A DNA stretch of 31,908 nt from an uncultured Eubacteriales bacterium. Lineage in GTDB: Bacteria > Bacillota > Clostridia > Tissierellales > Peptoniphilaceae. The position numbers and the translations under genes were made by a program. The notes beneath the pieces are model-generated. The model was given only the letters and a program-made list of their open reading frames with translations. It searched no databases and was not told the origin of the DNA. The stretch spans positions 1 to 31,908 of the forward strand of contig UQBO01000016.1 of NCBI GenBank assembly GCA_900539225.1, in the 5' to 3' direction. Positions 15,492 to 23,217 of the stretch are shown piece by piece (positions within the stretch are counted from its first letter, which is position 1; every line of letters begins with the position of its first letter).

Positions 15492-16397
15492 ATGGAAGGG
15501 AGAAGAAGACCTAAAAAGTCATTATTAATGTACGACAAAGTGCTATTTTTCAGTGCACTTATACTACTAGCATTTACTTTGATTTATGCTCTAGACTACG
15601 TTATAAGCGGAGCTGTAATCGGTAATTCAGACAGTTTTGACGCTGTAGGTAAAGTTATATCTATGGCGAAGAGGCTAAATATTTACTTTATCTTCATAGT
15701 TATAGCATTCGTTACAACTACACTTGCGCTTATTTACACAATACTTTTAAGAAGCGGTAAGAGAAGAAATGTTAAGACACTTGACAATCTTATGATAGGC
15801 TTTGGACTATTATTTACTTTCATAGACTTCTTCGCAATGATGAAGTTTAGAAAGATGTTAAAGATGATTGCTAAAGCGATGGACTCTTTAGGAGGAATGT
15901 TGGGACTTGGAATGTCAAGCGACTTTGATCCTAATTACACACCTGTATTTGGTCTTATAATTGGTATTTTAGCTCTAATCACACTAATTATAGGCTGCGT
16001 ACTTCTTTATAAGAAGATTTATAGAAGAGTAAGACCAAAAGATATGTCAAGACAAATAAACGCAGTTGGTAGAGGCGTTTCAAACGCTGCTAATGCTGTT
16101 AAAGAAACAGCACAAAACGCTGCTGAAGACCTAAGAAACCCTGACAATGTTGCTGACTACGATACAAGAAGACCAGCTCCAAGGGAATACGTTGACGACG
16201 ACTACGGCGTATATGATGAAGCACAAAGACCAGAAGCGCCAAGAAGACCTAGACCACAAAACAACGCTGATTACGATGACTACAACAAATATAATGATAA
16301 TAATCAATATAATGATTACAATGAAAGACCAGCAAGACCAGCAAGACCTAGATCACAAAACGAAGACTACGATCAAGGTAATGAATATGACGAATAA
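15492..16397 (+). CDS. Membrane protein with long Asp/Asn/Tyr/Pro-rich disordered tail
   Basis: I do not recognise a named family. The 301-residue product has four hydrophobic segments (about 18-42, 64-87, 97-115, 150-173). After a basic stop-transfer region comes an amphipathic stretch rich in Ala/Asn (QINAVGRGVSNAANAVKETA). From about residue 215 to the end it is low-complexity: DYDTRRPAPREYVDDDYGVYDEAQRP, repeated RPRPQN, then YDDYNKYNDNNQYNDYN. The tail is probably disordered and cytoplasmic or surface-exposed depending on topology. The promoter and ribosome site are excellent, so it is likely well expressed. The next gene starts within its last codons (16387) in another frame and has the same Asn/Asp/Tyr composition, so they probably work together. 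Confidence 0.75.
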   Translation: MEGRRRPKKSLLMYDKVLFFSALILLAFTLIYALDYVISGAVIGNSDSFDAVGKVISMAKRLNIYFIFIVIAFVTTTLALIYTILLRSGKRRNVKTLDNLMIGFGLLFTFIDFFAMMKFRKMLKMIAKAMDSLGGMLGLGMSSDFDPNYTPVFGLIIGILALITLIIGCVLLYKKIYRRVRPKDMSRQINAVGRGVSNAANAVKETAQNAAEDLRNPDNVADYDTRRPAPREYVDDDYGVYDEAQRPEAPRRPRPQNNADYDDYNKYNDNNQYNDYNERPARPARPRSQNEDYDQGNEYDE

Positions 16398-16698
16398 AGA
16401 TAATAACAGACAGTACAGAGAAAACAGAGGCCCGAGAAAAGCGCCTCAAGACGATTATAACGAATACAACAAGTATAACGATTATAACGAGTATAACGAC
16501 AATAATTATGACGATAATTATGACGATAACTATGACGATAACTATGACAATGATGATAGCTATGACGATGGCTACGACGCAGGCTACGCGCCTAGAAGAG
16601 CTAGGGGCTACGATGACGGCTACGACGATTATGACGATGGCTACGACGACGGCTATGGCCCAGCTTACAGAGCAAACCTGCAAACACAAAGCCTATAA
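16387..16698 (+). CDS. N-terminal fragment, Asn/Asp/Tyr-rich
   Basis: A 103-residue open piece of the broken gene. It starts MTNKDNNRQYRENRGPRKAPQ and continues with DYNEYNKYNDYNEYN, four NYDD units and GYDDGYDDYDDGYDD. It is almost entirely Asp, Asn, Tyr and Gly with a few basic patches, with no hydrophobic segment. AAGG lies 8 bases before ATG 16387; ATG 16381 is an in-frame alternative. The last residues (after PAYR) are read out of frame and end at a TAA. Confidence 0.55.
   Translation: MTNKDNNRQYRENRGPRKAPQDDYNEYNKYNDYNEYNDNNYDDNYDDNYDDNYDNDDSYDDGYDAGYAPRRARGYDDGYDDYDDGYDDGYGPAYRANLQTQSL
16507..16554 (+). repeat. 12-bp coding tandem repeat (Tyr-Asp-Asp-Asn units)
   Basis: Four 12-bp units of the form TAT-GAC-GAT-AAY, the last with AAT replacing GAT. 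They sit in a wider degenerate Tyr/Asp/Asn-coding region (16450-16660). Such arrays change length easily by slippage. Confidence 0.8.
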
Positions 16699-16864
16699 TC
16701 ATAGGAGTTATTGCTGCAATCCTTTTAGTGCTAGCTATCATCTTCGTTCCGAAGATTATCTACGCATTAAAACCAGACGCTGTTATCAGCACTAAGGACA
16801 TGGACATAATTATCGACATTAAGGGCATTGACGGCCCGCAGTTGCGAGCGGCTCACTCACTGGC

Positions 16865-17818
16865 ATGCCTGAGATTACTGACACAAAGCTAAAAGACAAA
16901 AACTACGAAATTCTTGACAGCATAACTTACGGCGACATCGAATTTGACAAGAAGGAAGGCCTTAAGAACGGCGACAAGATCGTAGCTAAAGTTAAGCTTA
17001 TTTCTGAAAAGTTCAAGCTAAAATTTGACAACGATACTATTGAAAAGGAAATGACAGTTGAAGGACTTGCAGAACTTGTTAATAGTTTTGCTGAGCTACC
17101 AGACAATTTCACTGACAGACTTGACAAGAGAGCCAACAAGAGCATCTACGACTCACTATATAAGCCAGATGGACTTAAGATAGAAAGACTTGCTCTAATG
17201 GAAAAGCCAATGGACGAAGCAGAGATCTACGAAGTAAGTAGTTCCTATGACGCTAAGTCAAAATATAGACTACTTGCCATATACCAAGCAAGCTTCAACG
17301 AAAGTGACTGGTGGAGCGGTATTAAGCACAGAAAGACTCAGTACTACATCATGGATAGCTACAACTTCCAAAAGGCTAACGGTAAGGTTATATCTGAATT
17401 TTACTTCGATGGCTACTACGACAATTACGATGAACTTGTTAATAACCTTGGCTTCAAAGGCTATCAGCTTTTAGATGAAAAGAAAACCAAAGAAGAGCCA
17501 AAAGAAGAAAAAACTGACGATAAAGATGACGACGATGATAAAGATGACAAAGAAGAAAAAGATGATGAAGATGATCAAGACGAAGCAAAAGCAGAAACAA
17601 ACGACATCGGCAAAACATTCTACGTTAAAAACGAAGGCAATCTAAGAGAAGACTACTCATTAGACGCAGACGTTATCGTAAAGCTTTCAGACGGCGCAGA
17701 AGTAACAGTTAACGACGAAAAGCATACAGACGACGGAAGAACATGGTATTTAGTTGATGCGGTGGATATTGATGGGGCTTATTACTCGGGATGGATATCG
17801 AGCCGCGTGCTAAGATAA
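16865..17818 (+). CDS. C-terminal fragment with acidic linker and SH3-like domain
   Basis: The longest intact piece of the broken gene: 317 residues from ATG 16865. That ATG is probably an internal Met, since in-frame sense codons (AVASGSLTG) precede it and there is no ribosome site. Residues 1-205 look like an extracellular beta-rich domain (KNYEILDSITYGDIEFDKKEGLKNGDKIVAKVKL). An extremely acidic/lysine linker follows (about 207-245, KEEKTDD, DDDDDKDDKEEKDDEDDQDE). The C-terminal 65 residues resemble a bacterial SH3-like domain (NEGNLREDYSLDADVIVKLSDG ... WYLVDAVDIDGAYYSGWISSRVL). SH3b domains often bind cell wall peptides, so the intact protein was probably wall-contacting and anchored by the upstream TM. 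A terminator follows. Confidence 0.7.
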   Translation: MPEITDTKLKDKNYEILDSITYGDIEFDKKEGLKNGDKIVAKVKLISEKFKLKFDNDTIEKEMTVEGLAELVNSFAELPDNFTDRLDKRANKSIYDSLYKPDGLKIERLALMEKPMDEAEIYEVSSSYDAKSKYRLLAIYQASFNESDWWSGIKHRKTQYYIMDSYNFQKANGKVISEFYFDGYYDNYDELVNNLGFKGYQLLDEKKTKEEPKEEKTDDKDDDDDKDDKEEKDDEDDQDEAKAETNDIGKTFYVKNEGNLREDYSLDADVIVKLSDGAEVTVNDEKHTDDGRTWYLVDAVDIDGAYYSGWISSRVLR

Positions 17819-17834
17819 AATAAATAAATTTTTT

Positions 17835-17860
17835 AAGAGACCTTAATTGGTCTTTTTTTT
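17835..17860 (+). terminator. Intrinsic terminator
   Basis: AAGAGACC (17835-17842), loop TTAATT, GGTCTTTT (17849-17856), then more T. Same sequence family as the terminators at 20919 and 22638. Confidence 0.82.
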
Positions 17861-17885
17861 GTAGAAAAAATAAAAATATTAAAAA

Positions 17886-17920
17886 AGTTAGTTGACGCTA
17901 ACTAAAAATTGTGCTATTAT
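17886..17920 (+). promoter_or_regulatory. Promoter with GTTAG-N6-CTAAC operator
   Basis: TTGACG (17892-17897), a 17-bp spacer and TATTAT (17915-17920). The -35 box is exactly the six-base centre of the inverted repeat AGTTAG-N6-CTAACT (17886-17903). The same GTTAG-N6-CTAA(C/T) form occurs at the two feo sites, so a shared metal-responsive repressor is likely. Confidence 0.7.
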
Positions 17921-17975
17921 TATCTTGAAAGGTTATTTCAATAATTATAATACTATATTGAAATGAGGTGTTTAT

Positions 17976-18671
17976 ATGATAAAAATTTCTAATTTACACA
18001 AATTTTACGGCACAAAAGATAACAGAGCAGAGGTACTTAAAGGGATTGACCTTGAACTTGAAGATGGCAAGATTATCTGCGTCTTAGGTCCATCTGGCTC
18101 TGGCAAGTCAACTTTATTAAATATTTTAGGCGGGATTGAAACTATTGACGAAGGCGATGTAAGTGTATTTGATAAGGATCTTAAATCTATGTCAAAGAAG
18201 GCACTTGAAAATTACAGGCGCGAATACCTTGGTTTTGTTTTTCAATTCTATAATCTAATTAGCGACCTCAATCTTCTTGAGAATGTTCAAGTGGGCGAGT
18301 ATCTATCGAAGGAGCCGCTTGATATAGACGAGCTTCTAAAGGACTTAGGACTTGATGAACACAAGTACAAGTACCCAAACGAAATTTCTGGCGGTCAAGC
18401 GCAAAGAGCATCCATTGCAAGAGCTATGATTAAGAGCCCGAAATTACTTATCTGCGATGAACCAACTGGAGCACTTGATTATGAGAGCGCAAAAGATGTT
18501 TTGTGTTTAATCGAAAAACTTAATCAAAAATATGGTGCAACAGTCATCATCGCGAGCCACAACACACAAATTGCCAAGATGAGCGACGTAATTTTGTCCT
18601 TGCATAACGGTAGCATCAAGAGCTTAGAGAGAAATACAGAGAAAATCTCTGCAAAGGAAGTGACTTGGTAG
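17976..18671 (+). CDS. ABC transporter ATPase, MacB/LolD/BceA type
   Basis: A 231-residue ATPase: Walker A LGPSGSGKST (37-46), Q-loop Q90 in GFVFQFYNLI, signature ISGGQAQRASIARA (137-150), Walker B LLICDEPTGALD (158-168) and switch His in IASHN. The short EPTGALD/YNLI pattern is that of ATPases which pair with FtsX-type permeases (mechanotransmission exporters, bacteriocin or antibiotic resistance, haem efflux). The permease gene begins on the base after its stop. The promoter carries a GTTAG-N6-CTAAC site like those of feo, suggesting metal control. The ribosome site is GAGGTG before ATG 17976. The substrate is unknown. Confidence 0.92.
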   Translation: MIKISNLHKFYGTKDNRAEVLKGIDLELEDGKIICVLGPSGSGKSTLLNILGGIETIDEGDVSVFDKDLKSMSKKALENYRREYLGFVFQFYNLISDLNLLENVQVGEYLSKEPLDIDELLKDLGLDEHKYKYPNEISGGQAQRASIARAMIKSPKLLICDEPTGALDYESAKDVLCLIEKLNQKYGATVIIASHNTQIAKMSDVILSLHNGSIKSLERNTEKISAKEVTW

Positions 18672-20912
18672 ATGAGATGCCCTATTAATAAACGTATTTA
18701 CAGGCAGTTTAAATACAAGCCTTTAAAAGTCATACCCATCTTGCTAGCACTTACTTTTATAGTTGTCTTCGCATCGTCATTCTTCATTTCACAAGAATCA
18801 GTTGAAAAGCTTTATAATAAGCAAATAATTAATGGAAAAGTTGAAGATGGCGAGTTTGAAGCAATTTATGCGCTTAGCGATGAGGCAAAAGATGAGATAA
18901 AAGATATTGGTGTAAAACTTTATGAAAATTATTATTTTGAATATGAAAATGATGATGAAAGAGCCTTAAGAATTTTTAAAAATAGAAAAGATATAAACGA
19001 AGCACAAATTTTTGAAGGAAATTTACCAGAAAAATCAGATGAAATAAATATTTCCGCTTATTATGCAAGAAATAATAAAATAAATATTGACGATGAAATC
19101 ACTATACAAAATAAAAAATTTAAAGTGTCTTCACTAGCATCCTTCCCAGATTACTCTTCAGCACTTAGAAATAGAAACGACTTGACCATGGACACAGGTC
19201 ACTTCGGCATAGCGACTATATCTGAAGAAGCCTTTGACGATATGAAGGATGCTCATGTAAAATATCTTTACTCTTATCACACAGATGAGGCTTTAAATAA
19301 AAAAGATGCGAGAGAAAAATTAAAAGATATAGTCAAGATAGTTAACAAGGATAATCTTGTGGTTGACGCTGTCACACGCTTTGACAACAAGTGCATCACC
19401 TACATTGCAGATGACATGAGTGGCGACGTACCTACAATGAGCATAGTTACAGCACTTCTCTTCATTGCAATCGCTTTCATTTCGAGCGCAGAAGTTAAAT
19501 CCATCATCGAAGAAGAAGCGCCAATTATCGGAACTTTGCTTGCTTCAGGCTATAAAAAGAGAGAGCTTCTTTTAAATTACATGGCAATGCCACTATTTAT
19601 AGTAATAATTGCGTCAATAGCGGGAAATTCTATAAGTTATCTTCGTGCGTATAAAATATATGCAAACGTTTATTATCAATCCTATGATTTACCAATCTTT
19701 GAGCCATATATCACACTTCGTTCCTTCTTGATAACATCAATTATGCCACTAGTTTTGTATCTTGTGATTAACTACATCATCATAGCAAAAAGCCTTAAGA
19801 TGAGGCCAGTCGATTTCTTGAGGAAAAACTTTAAAAAGGCAAAAACAAGAAGTAGATTTAAGCTAAAAAATATGAACTTTATAAATAAATTTAAATTAAG
19901 AGTTATATTTGCAAATAAATTTAGCTATGTTTCCTTGCTTTTTGGCGTTTTTATAGCAAATTTATTACTCATCTATGGCGTTTCGGCCAAACCCATATTT
20001 ACAAAATATGCTGATGATATGCAAAATCAGATGAAATACGCCCACACCTACATTGTCAAGAGCGATATAGATGATTTAGATGCGAGCAAGATAAGCTTAG
20101 TAAGCGTTGAACTACTTGATAGAGATGAGGAAAAAGTCCAAACTTATGGCATAGACGCTGATACAAAATATGATGAGATTGATATAAAAAGCCTTAAAGC
20201 TGATCAAGCAGTTATCAGCCTAGGTCTTTCAAAGAGATTTAACTACGAAATAGGCGATAAAATCAAGATTAGAGAGCCATACAATACAGAAGAAAAATAT
20301 CTTGTGGTCAAGGACATAGATAAGACCAATAATTATTTCCAAATTTTTACAAAAAGAGAGATTTTAAATAAAATTATCGGTAAAGAATGTGATTATTACA
20401 ACGCTTATCTTAGCGATAAAGAGCTAAAAATTACTAAAGAAAATCTACTTACACATATAGACAGAAAAGAAATGTCAAGATTCATGAGACACTTTTTAGA
20501 TTCATTCTCAGCAGTTTTCATCATGATTCAGCTCGTTGCCGTAGCATTCTTCTTTATATTGATACTCATGGTAACAGAGCTCATCATAGACAAAGCCAAA
20601 CTCAATATGACCTATCTAAAAGTTTTTGGATATAAAGATAAAGAAGTCGCGAAATTTTATATAAACACAAGCTTTGCCATGCTAATAATATTTCAAATAA
20701 TACTAATTCCAATCCTAGATAAACTCGTTAAATATTTTTATTTTATAGCAATGCAAAAATTTGACGCATATTTAGAAGTAACAGTACCAGAGAGAGTTTT
20801 TGTAACAAGCTATTTGATGACAGTTGTAGTCTTTATACTTTGTCAATGGATTGAGAGAAGGAAGATTAAAAGGATTGATATGGTGAAGGAGTTGAAGACT
20901 ATAGCAGGATAA
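18672..20912 (+). CDS. FtsX-type ABC transporter permease
   Basis: A 746-residue permease, partner of the preceding ATPase. The plan is one N-terminal helix (about 18-38), a large extracytoplasmic domain (about 45-255), a helix bundle (about 258-280, 300-325, 350-375), a second half starting with a helix near 415-435, another external domain (about 440-610), and three C-terminal helices (about 615-640, 665-690, 710-730). This is a two-FtsX-domain permease, larger than BceB/HrtB. The first external part is rich in Asp/Glu/Lys/Asn. ATG 18672 abuts the upstream stop and has only a weak ribosome site (GGAAG about 10 bases off), so coupled translation is likely. A terminator follows. Transport direction and substrate are not evident. 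Confidence 0.85.
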   Translation: MRCPINKRIYRQFKYKPLKVIPILLALTFIVVFASSFFISQESVEKLYNKQIINGKVEDGEFEAIYALSDEAKDEIKDIGVKLYENYYFEYENDDERALRIFKNRKDINEAQIFEGNLPEKSDEINISAYYARNNKINIDDEITIQNKKFKVSSLASFPDYSSALRNRNDLTMDTGHFGIATISEEAFDDMKDAHVKYLYSYHTDEALNKKDAREKLKDIVKIVNKDNLVVDAVTRFDNKCITYIADDMSGDVPTMSIVTALLFIAIAFISSAEVKSIIEEEAPIIGTLLASGYKKRELLLNYMAMPLFIVIIASIAGNSISYLRAYKIYANVYYQSYDLPIFEPYITLRSFLITSIMPLVLYLVINYIIIAKSLKMRPVDFLRKNFKKAKTRSRFKLKNMNFINKFKLRVIFANKFSYVSLLFGVFIANLLLIYGVSAKPIFTKYADDMQNQMKYAHTYIVKSDIDDLDASKISLVSVELLDRDEEKVQTYGIDADTKYDEIDIKSLKADQAVISLGLSKRFNYEIGDKIKIREPYNTEEKYLVVKDIDKTNNYFQIFTKREILNKIIGKECDYYNAYLSDKELKITKENLLTHIDRKEMSRFMRHFLDSFSAVFIMIQLVAVAFFFILILMVTELIIDKAKLNMTYLKVFGYKDKEVAKFYINTSFAMLIIFQIILIPILDKLVKYFYFIAMQKFDAYLEVTVPERVFVTSYLMTVVVFILCQWIERRKIKRIDMVKELKTIAG

Positions 20913-20918
20913 TTATAT

Positions 20919-20946
20919 AAGAGATCTTAAGTGGTCTCTTTTTATT
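20919..20946 (+). terminator. Intrinsic terminator after the FtsX permease
   Basis: AAGAGATC (20919-20926), loop TTAAGT, GGTCTCTT (20933-20940), then a T-rich tail. Related to the terminators at 17835 and 22638. Confidence 0.82.
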
Positions 20947-21123
20947 AGGAAGTCTTTATCATCGCCACCATATCCATATCAGAAAAGAGAGGATTAACAT
21001 AGGTAAATAAGAAAGAGTTAGAGTTATAAAATTCGAATAAAATTAAAACAATAGTATGATACTAAACGAATTTTTGAGTGAAGAAATATGAATAAATATT
21101 GCGTGCATGGTGAAAAATTAATA

Positions 21124-21152
21124 TTGACATTTTGTATATAAAGATATATAAT
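21124..21152 (+). promoter_or_regulatory. Promoter of the two small membrane protein genes
   Basis: TTGACA (21124-21129), a 17-bp spacer and TATAAT (21147-21152), full consensus. The start is near 21159, giving a 64-base leader. The rest of 20947-21216 is AT-rich with no gene visible. Confidence 0.85.
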
Positions 21153-21222
21153 TTATACGTAATTTTGTGCTTAAAATTAGATATACGTTAGTATCATTAT
21201 TGTACTTTAAGGACGGTTGATT

Positions 21223-21666
21223 TTGGAGAAAATATATAGAAGAAGCCTAGTTGCGTTTATTTATAATTTAATAATAATGATTTTTGGAGCGCTTGTTGCA
21301 TTTTTAATTTCCGGAGTAATTGGAGGATATAAAGTTGCAATTATTATATCTTCTATCATCATTATTTTGGTTGTAATAAGTATATTTAGGCAATTGAGAA
21401 CTAAAATAATTATAAATGGAAATGATTTATCGATAAACGATGGGAAAAAGGAATTTAACTATAATCTAAATGAAGTTCATATTTCTTCAGAACAAAGAAA
21501 CAATGACTCGTTTTTCTTATATATTTATACAGAAGATGGTAATAAGGAAATGTTTGATTTATCTTCGCTAGGAAAAAGAAAATATAATGAACTTATTGAA
21601 GATTTAGGAGTGGTTGGAGTAAAAAGCAAAACAATTAAGTTAAATGATGTTAATAAAAATAATTAA
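21223..21666 (+). CDS. Small two-TM membrane protein, unknown function
   Basis: Not a family I can name. The product is about 147 residues: two hydrophobic segments near the N-terminus (about 9-31 and 35-56, rich in Ile) with a short loop, then a soluble domain (IIINGNDLSINDGKKEFNYNLNEVHIS ... FFLYIYTEDGNKEMFDLSSLGKRKYNELIEDL). The alternating strands and final helix resemble PH-like domains seen in small Firmicute membrane proteins. I start at TTG 21223 because AAGGA lies 9 bases upstream; the TTG at 21217 is too close. Codons are mostly A/T-ending. It precedes another small membrane protein by 14 bases, probably in the same operon. Confidence 0.68.
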   Translation: MEKIYRRSLVAFIYNLIIMIFGALVAFLISGVIGGYKVAIIISSIIIILVVISIFRQLRTKIIINGNDLSINDGKKEFNYNLNEVHISSEQRNNDSFFLYIYTEDGNKEMFDLSSLGKRKYNELIEDLGVVGVKSKTIKLNDVNKNN

Positions 21667-21680
21667 AAAGGAGAATGAAA

Positions 21681-22124
21681 ATGGAGAAATATTTAGAAGC
21701 ATTTTTTTCAATGGGAGTATATGCCTATGTTGTGATTGCAATTTTTATATTAGCGGCTGTTTTTTCGTTTGTGTCAATTAAAATGAACAAAAATGCCTTG
21801 ACTAAATGGTTAGCTGTACATCCTAATGCGGTGAAAATTGAGCTTTCTTCCGGAAATAATGTAATCACTCAAAAACAATTATATGCTAGAGTAATCAGTG
21901 GTGAAGCTGCTATTTTTAATGAAAAAGCAAAGTATATAGTTTGTGCAGATCCAGGAGATATTGTTTTAGAAGTAACTTACACATATACTAGACCTGGAGT
22001 GTTACATAAAAACGTTACTACAACATGGGGACCTGCAAAAGTGGAGCTTAATGTTGAAAGAGGAAAAGACTATTTACTAAGTTTTGATAAGAAAGAAGAA
22101 CAATTTAAGTTATCTAGTAAATAA
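21681..22124 (+). CDS. Small single-TM protein with beta-rich domain, unknown function
   Basis: A 147-residue product: one membrane helix (about 13-34, VYAYVVIAIFILAAVFSFVSI), then a beta-rich outer domain (WLAVHPNAVKIELSSGNNVI ... DIVLEVTYTYTRPGVLHKNVTTTWGPAKVELNVERGKDYLLSFD). No family is recognised; the repeated strand pattern suggests an Ig- or PH-like sandwich. AAGGAG is 7 bases before ATG 21681; an ATG at 21675 is too close to it. It probably shares a transcript with the upstream two-TM gene. The terminator is at 22216. Confidence 0.68.
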   Translation: MEKYLEAFFSMGVYAYVVIAIFILAAVFSFVSIKMNKNALTKWLAVHPNAVKIELSSGNNVITQKQLYARVISGEAAIFNEKAKYIVCADPGDIVLEVTYTYTRPGVLHKNVTTTWGPAKVELNVERGKDYLLSFDKKEEQFKLSSK

Positions 22125-22215
22125 TTATTTGATTGACTTAGTTGAAGGAATAGCTATCGTTCAAAAATTTTGTATTAAAGATAGTTATCATTTAATATTA
22201 TGTATCGGTTTAATT

Positions 22216-22246
22216 AACAGCAAATCAAACAGGTTTGCTGTTTTTT
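22216..22246 (+). terminator. Intrinsic terminator
   Basis: AACAGCAAA (22216-22224), a 9-base loop, TTTGCTGTT (22234-22242), then four more T. It ends the transcript of the two small membrane proteins. Confidence 0.88.
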
Positions 22247-22289
22247 GCTGTTCAAAATAAGGCGTCAATAAATAAGAAAAGGTACTTGA

Positions 22290-22631
22290 CAAAACGCTTC
22301 ATGGGGAGAGTTTCCAGATGTAGAAGGCTGTCATGCACAAGGCGATACTATAGATGAAATTATTGAAGATGCTACTTTAGCTTTAGAGCTGCATTTATCT
22401 GAGATGCTTAAAGATGGTGAAAAACTTAATCCACCAAGCGATATAAAATCAATTAAAACTGATAAAAATTCTTTTGTGAGTATAATTAGAGCAGATGTCA
22501 ACCTAAACAAAGGCAATAAATCTGTTAGAAAAACGCTTACTATACCATCTTGGTTAAATGACAGAGCCGTAGAGATGAATATTAATTTTTCTAAGACTCT
22601 GCAGGAGGCGCTTACTAAGAAAGTAATTTAA
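22290..22631 (+). pseudogene. HicB-type antitoxin remnant, N-terminus lost
   Basis: The frame reads GEFPDVEGCHAQGDTIDEIIEDATLALELHL, the classic HicB RNase-H-like core (usually VxFPDLPGCxxQGDTxEEA), followed by a linker and a ribbon-helix-helix-like end (VRKTLTIPSWLNDRAVEMNINFSKTLQEALTKKVI). The usual 20-25 residue start is missing: directly upstream in frame is a TGA at 22287-22289 and no start codon. No hicA toxin gene is next to it. An ATG at 22404 could give a 75-residue protein holding only the DNA-binding part. It is most likely a decayed TA locus. Confidence 0.8.
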
Positions 22632-22637
22632 TTTTTC

Positions 22638-22664
22638 AAAGAGACCTTAGCGGGTCTCTTTTTT
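22638..22664 (+). terminator. Intrinsic terminator after hicB remnant
   Basis: AAAGAGACC (22638-22646), a 6-base loop, GGTCTCTTT (22653-22661), then three more T. Its T tract merges into the first unit of the 81-bp array. Confidence 0.85.
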
Positions 22665-22927
22665 ACAAAAACTATTGACAAAGTTTATACATAAGGCCAT
22701 TATTATAAATAAATTTTATAAATCTTTGTGATAAGAAATTTTTTTACAAAAACTATTGACAAAGTTTATACATAAGGCCATTATTATAAATAAATTTTAT
22801 AAATCTTTGTGATAAGAAATTTTTTTACAAAAACTATTGACAAAGTTTATACATAAGGCCATTATTATAAATAAATTTTATAAATCTTTGTGATAAGAAA
22901 TTTTTTTACAAAAACTATTGACAAAGT
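22659..22927 (+). repeat. 81-bp tandem repeat array upstream of feo
   Basis: Three full units and about a third of a fourth; units begin at TTTTTTAC, with the AC at 22665, 22746, 22827 and 22908 (period exactly 81). The full units look identical. Each unit has CTATTGACAAAG, then ACAAAG-TTTATA pairing with TATAAA-T-CTTTGT (22678-22689 with 22717-22729 in unit 1), then a run of seven T. The last partial unit stops inside TTGACAAAGT, so its TTGACA is the -35 box of the feo promoter. There are no variable spacers, so it is not a CRISPR. Confidence 0.95.
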
Positions 22928-22968
22928 GGAGTTAGCAGTGTATAATATATTCGTTAGCTTGGGCTAAC
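22918..22968 (+). promoter_or_regulatory. feo operon promoter and metal-type operator
   Basis: TTGACA (22918-22923), a 17-bp spacer and TATAAT (22941-22946), start near 22953. GTTAG (22953-22957), six bases, CTAAC (22964-22968), extended to GTTAGC-TTGG-GCTAAC, covers the start site. An extra GTTAG half site is at 22931-22935. A repressor bound here would block transcription, as DtxR/MntR-type iron or manganese sensors do; the regulator itself is not in the window. Confidence 0.8.
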
Positions 22969-22997
22969 ATACATATTGTCGAAAAGGGGTGAGGACG

Positions 22998-23216
22998 ATG
23001 CCTTTAATCATGGCTAGTGAAAACAAAGACTACATCATTAATAAAATCAGAGGAAGTGAAGAGGTTTTGACAAGGCTAAAGAATTTAGGCTTTGTTCCTG
23101 ACGCGCCTTTAACTGTCTTGCAAAAGACTGACAGTGGAATCATTGTAAAACTTTTTGAGTCAAGGCTTGCTATTGACATGAAGCTTGGCTCGAAGATTGA
23201 CGTTAGAGAGGTGTAG
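22998..23216 (+). CDS. feoA: FeoA-like SH3-domain protein, first copy
   Basis: A 72-residue small beta-barrel of the FeoA type: RGSEEVLTRLKNLGFVPDAPLTVLQKTDSGIIVKLFESRLAIDMKLGSKIDVREV. The LxxLGFVPG-like turn and the ending that returns to a strand are typical. FeoA proteins assist or regulate the FeoB iron transporter at the membrane's inner face. The start is ATG 22998, with AGGGGTGAGG just upstream; an in-frame GTG at 22989 lies inside that site. It is followed after one base by a second FeoA-type gene, so there are two FeoA proteins per FeoB, which is common in clostridia. Confidence 0.88.
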   Translation: MPLIMASENKDYIINKIRGSEEVLTRLKNLGFVPDAPLTVLQKTDSGIIVKLFESRLAIDMKLGSKIDVREV

Positions 23217-23217
23217 T

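Larger units (their letters stand above)
16387..17818 (+). pseudogene. Frameshifted membrane protein: disordered N-terminus, one TM, SH3-like C-terminus
   Basis: Three pieces in three frames join into one sensible protein. Piece 1 (16387-16698) is Asp/Asn/Tyr-rich. Piece 2, read in the next frame from about 16671, gives SKPANTKP, a membrane helix (IIIGVIAAILLVLAIIFV), KIIYALKPDA and STKDMDIIIDIKGIDG to about 16835. Piece 3, from about 16838, gives AVASGSLTG and continues into MPEITDTKL to 17818. Each junction needs one missing base: one near 16669-16672 and one in the CCC run at 16835-16837. Neither has a slippery heptamer, so programmed frameshifting is unlikely. It is either a recent pseudogene or a sequencing/assembly error; the still-intact frames favour a very recent event or an error. 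Confidence 0.75.

Noticed and set aside
16348..16689. Antisense frame rich in Val/Ile repeats
   Set aside because: It is the complement of the Asp/Asn/Tyr repeat region; the hydrophobic repeats are an artefact of that.
16660..16840. Programmed -1 frameshifting
   Set aside because: No slippery heptamer at either junction, and two shifts would be needed.
22659..22927. CRISPR array
   Set aside because: Units are contiguous with no variable spacers, 81 bp long, and no cas genes are present.
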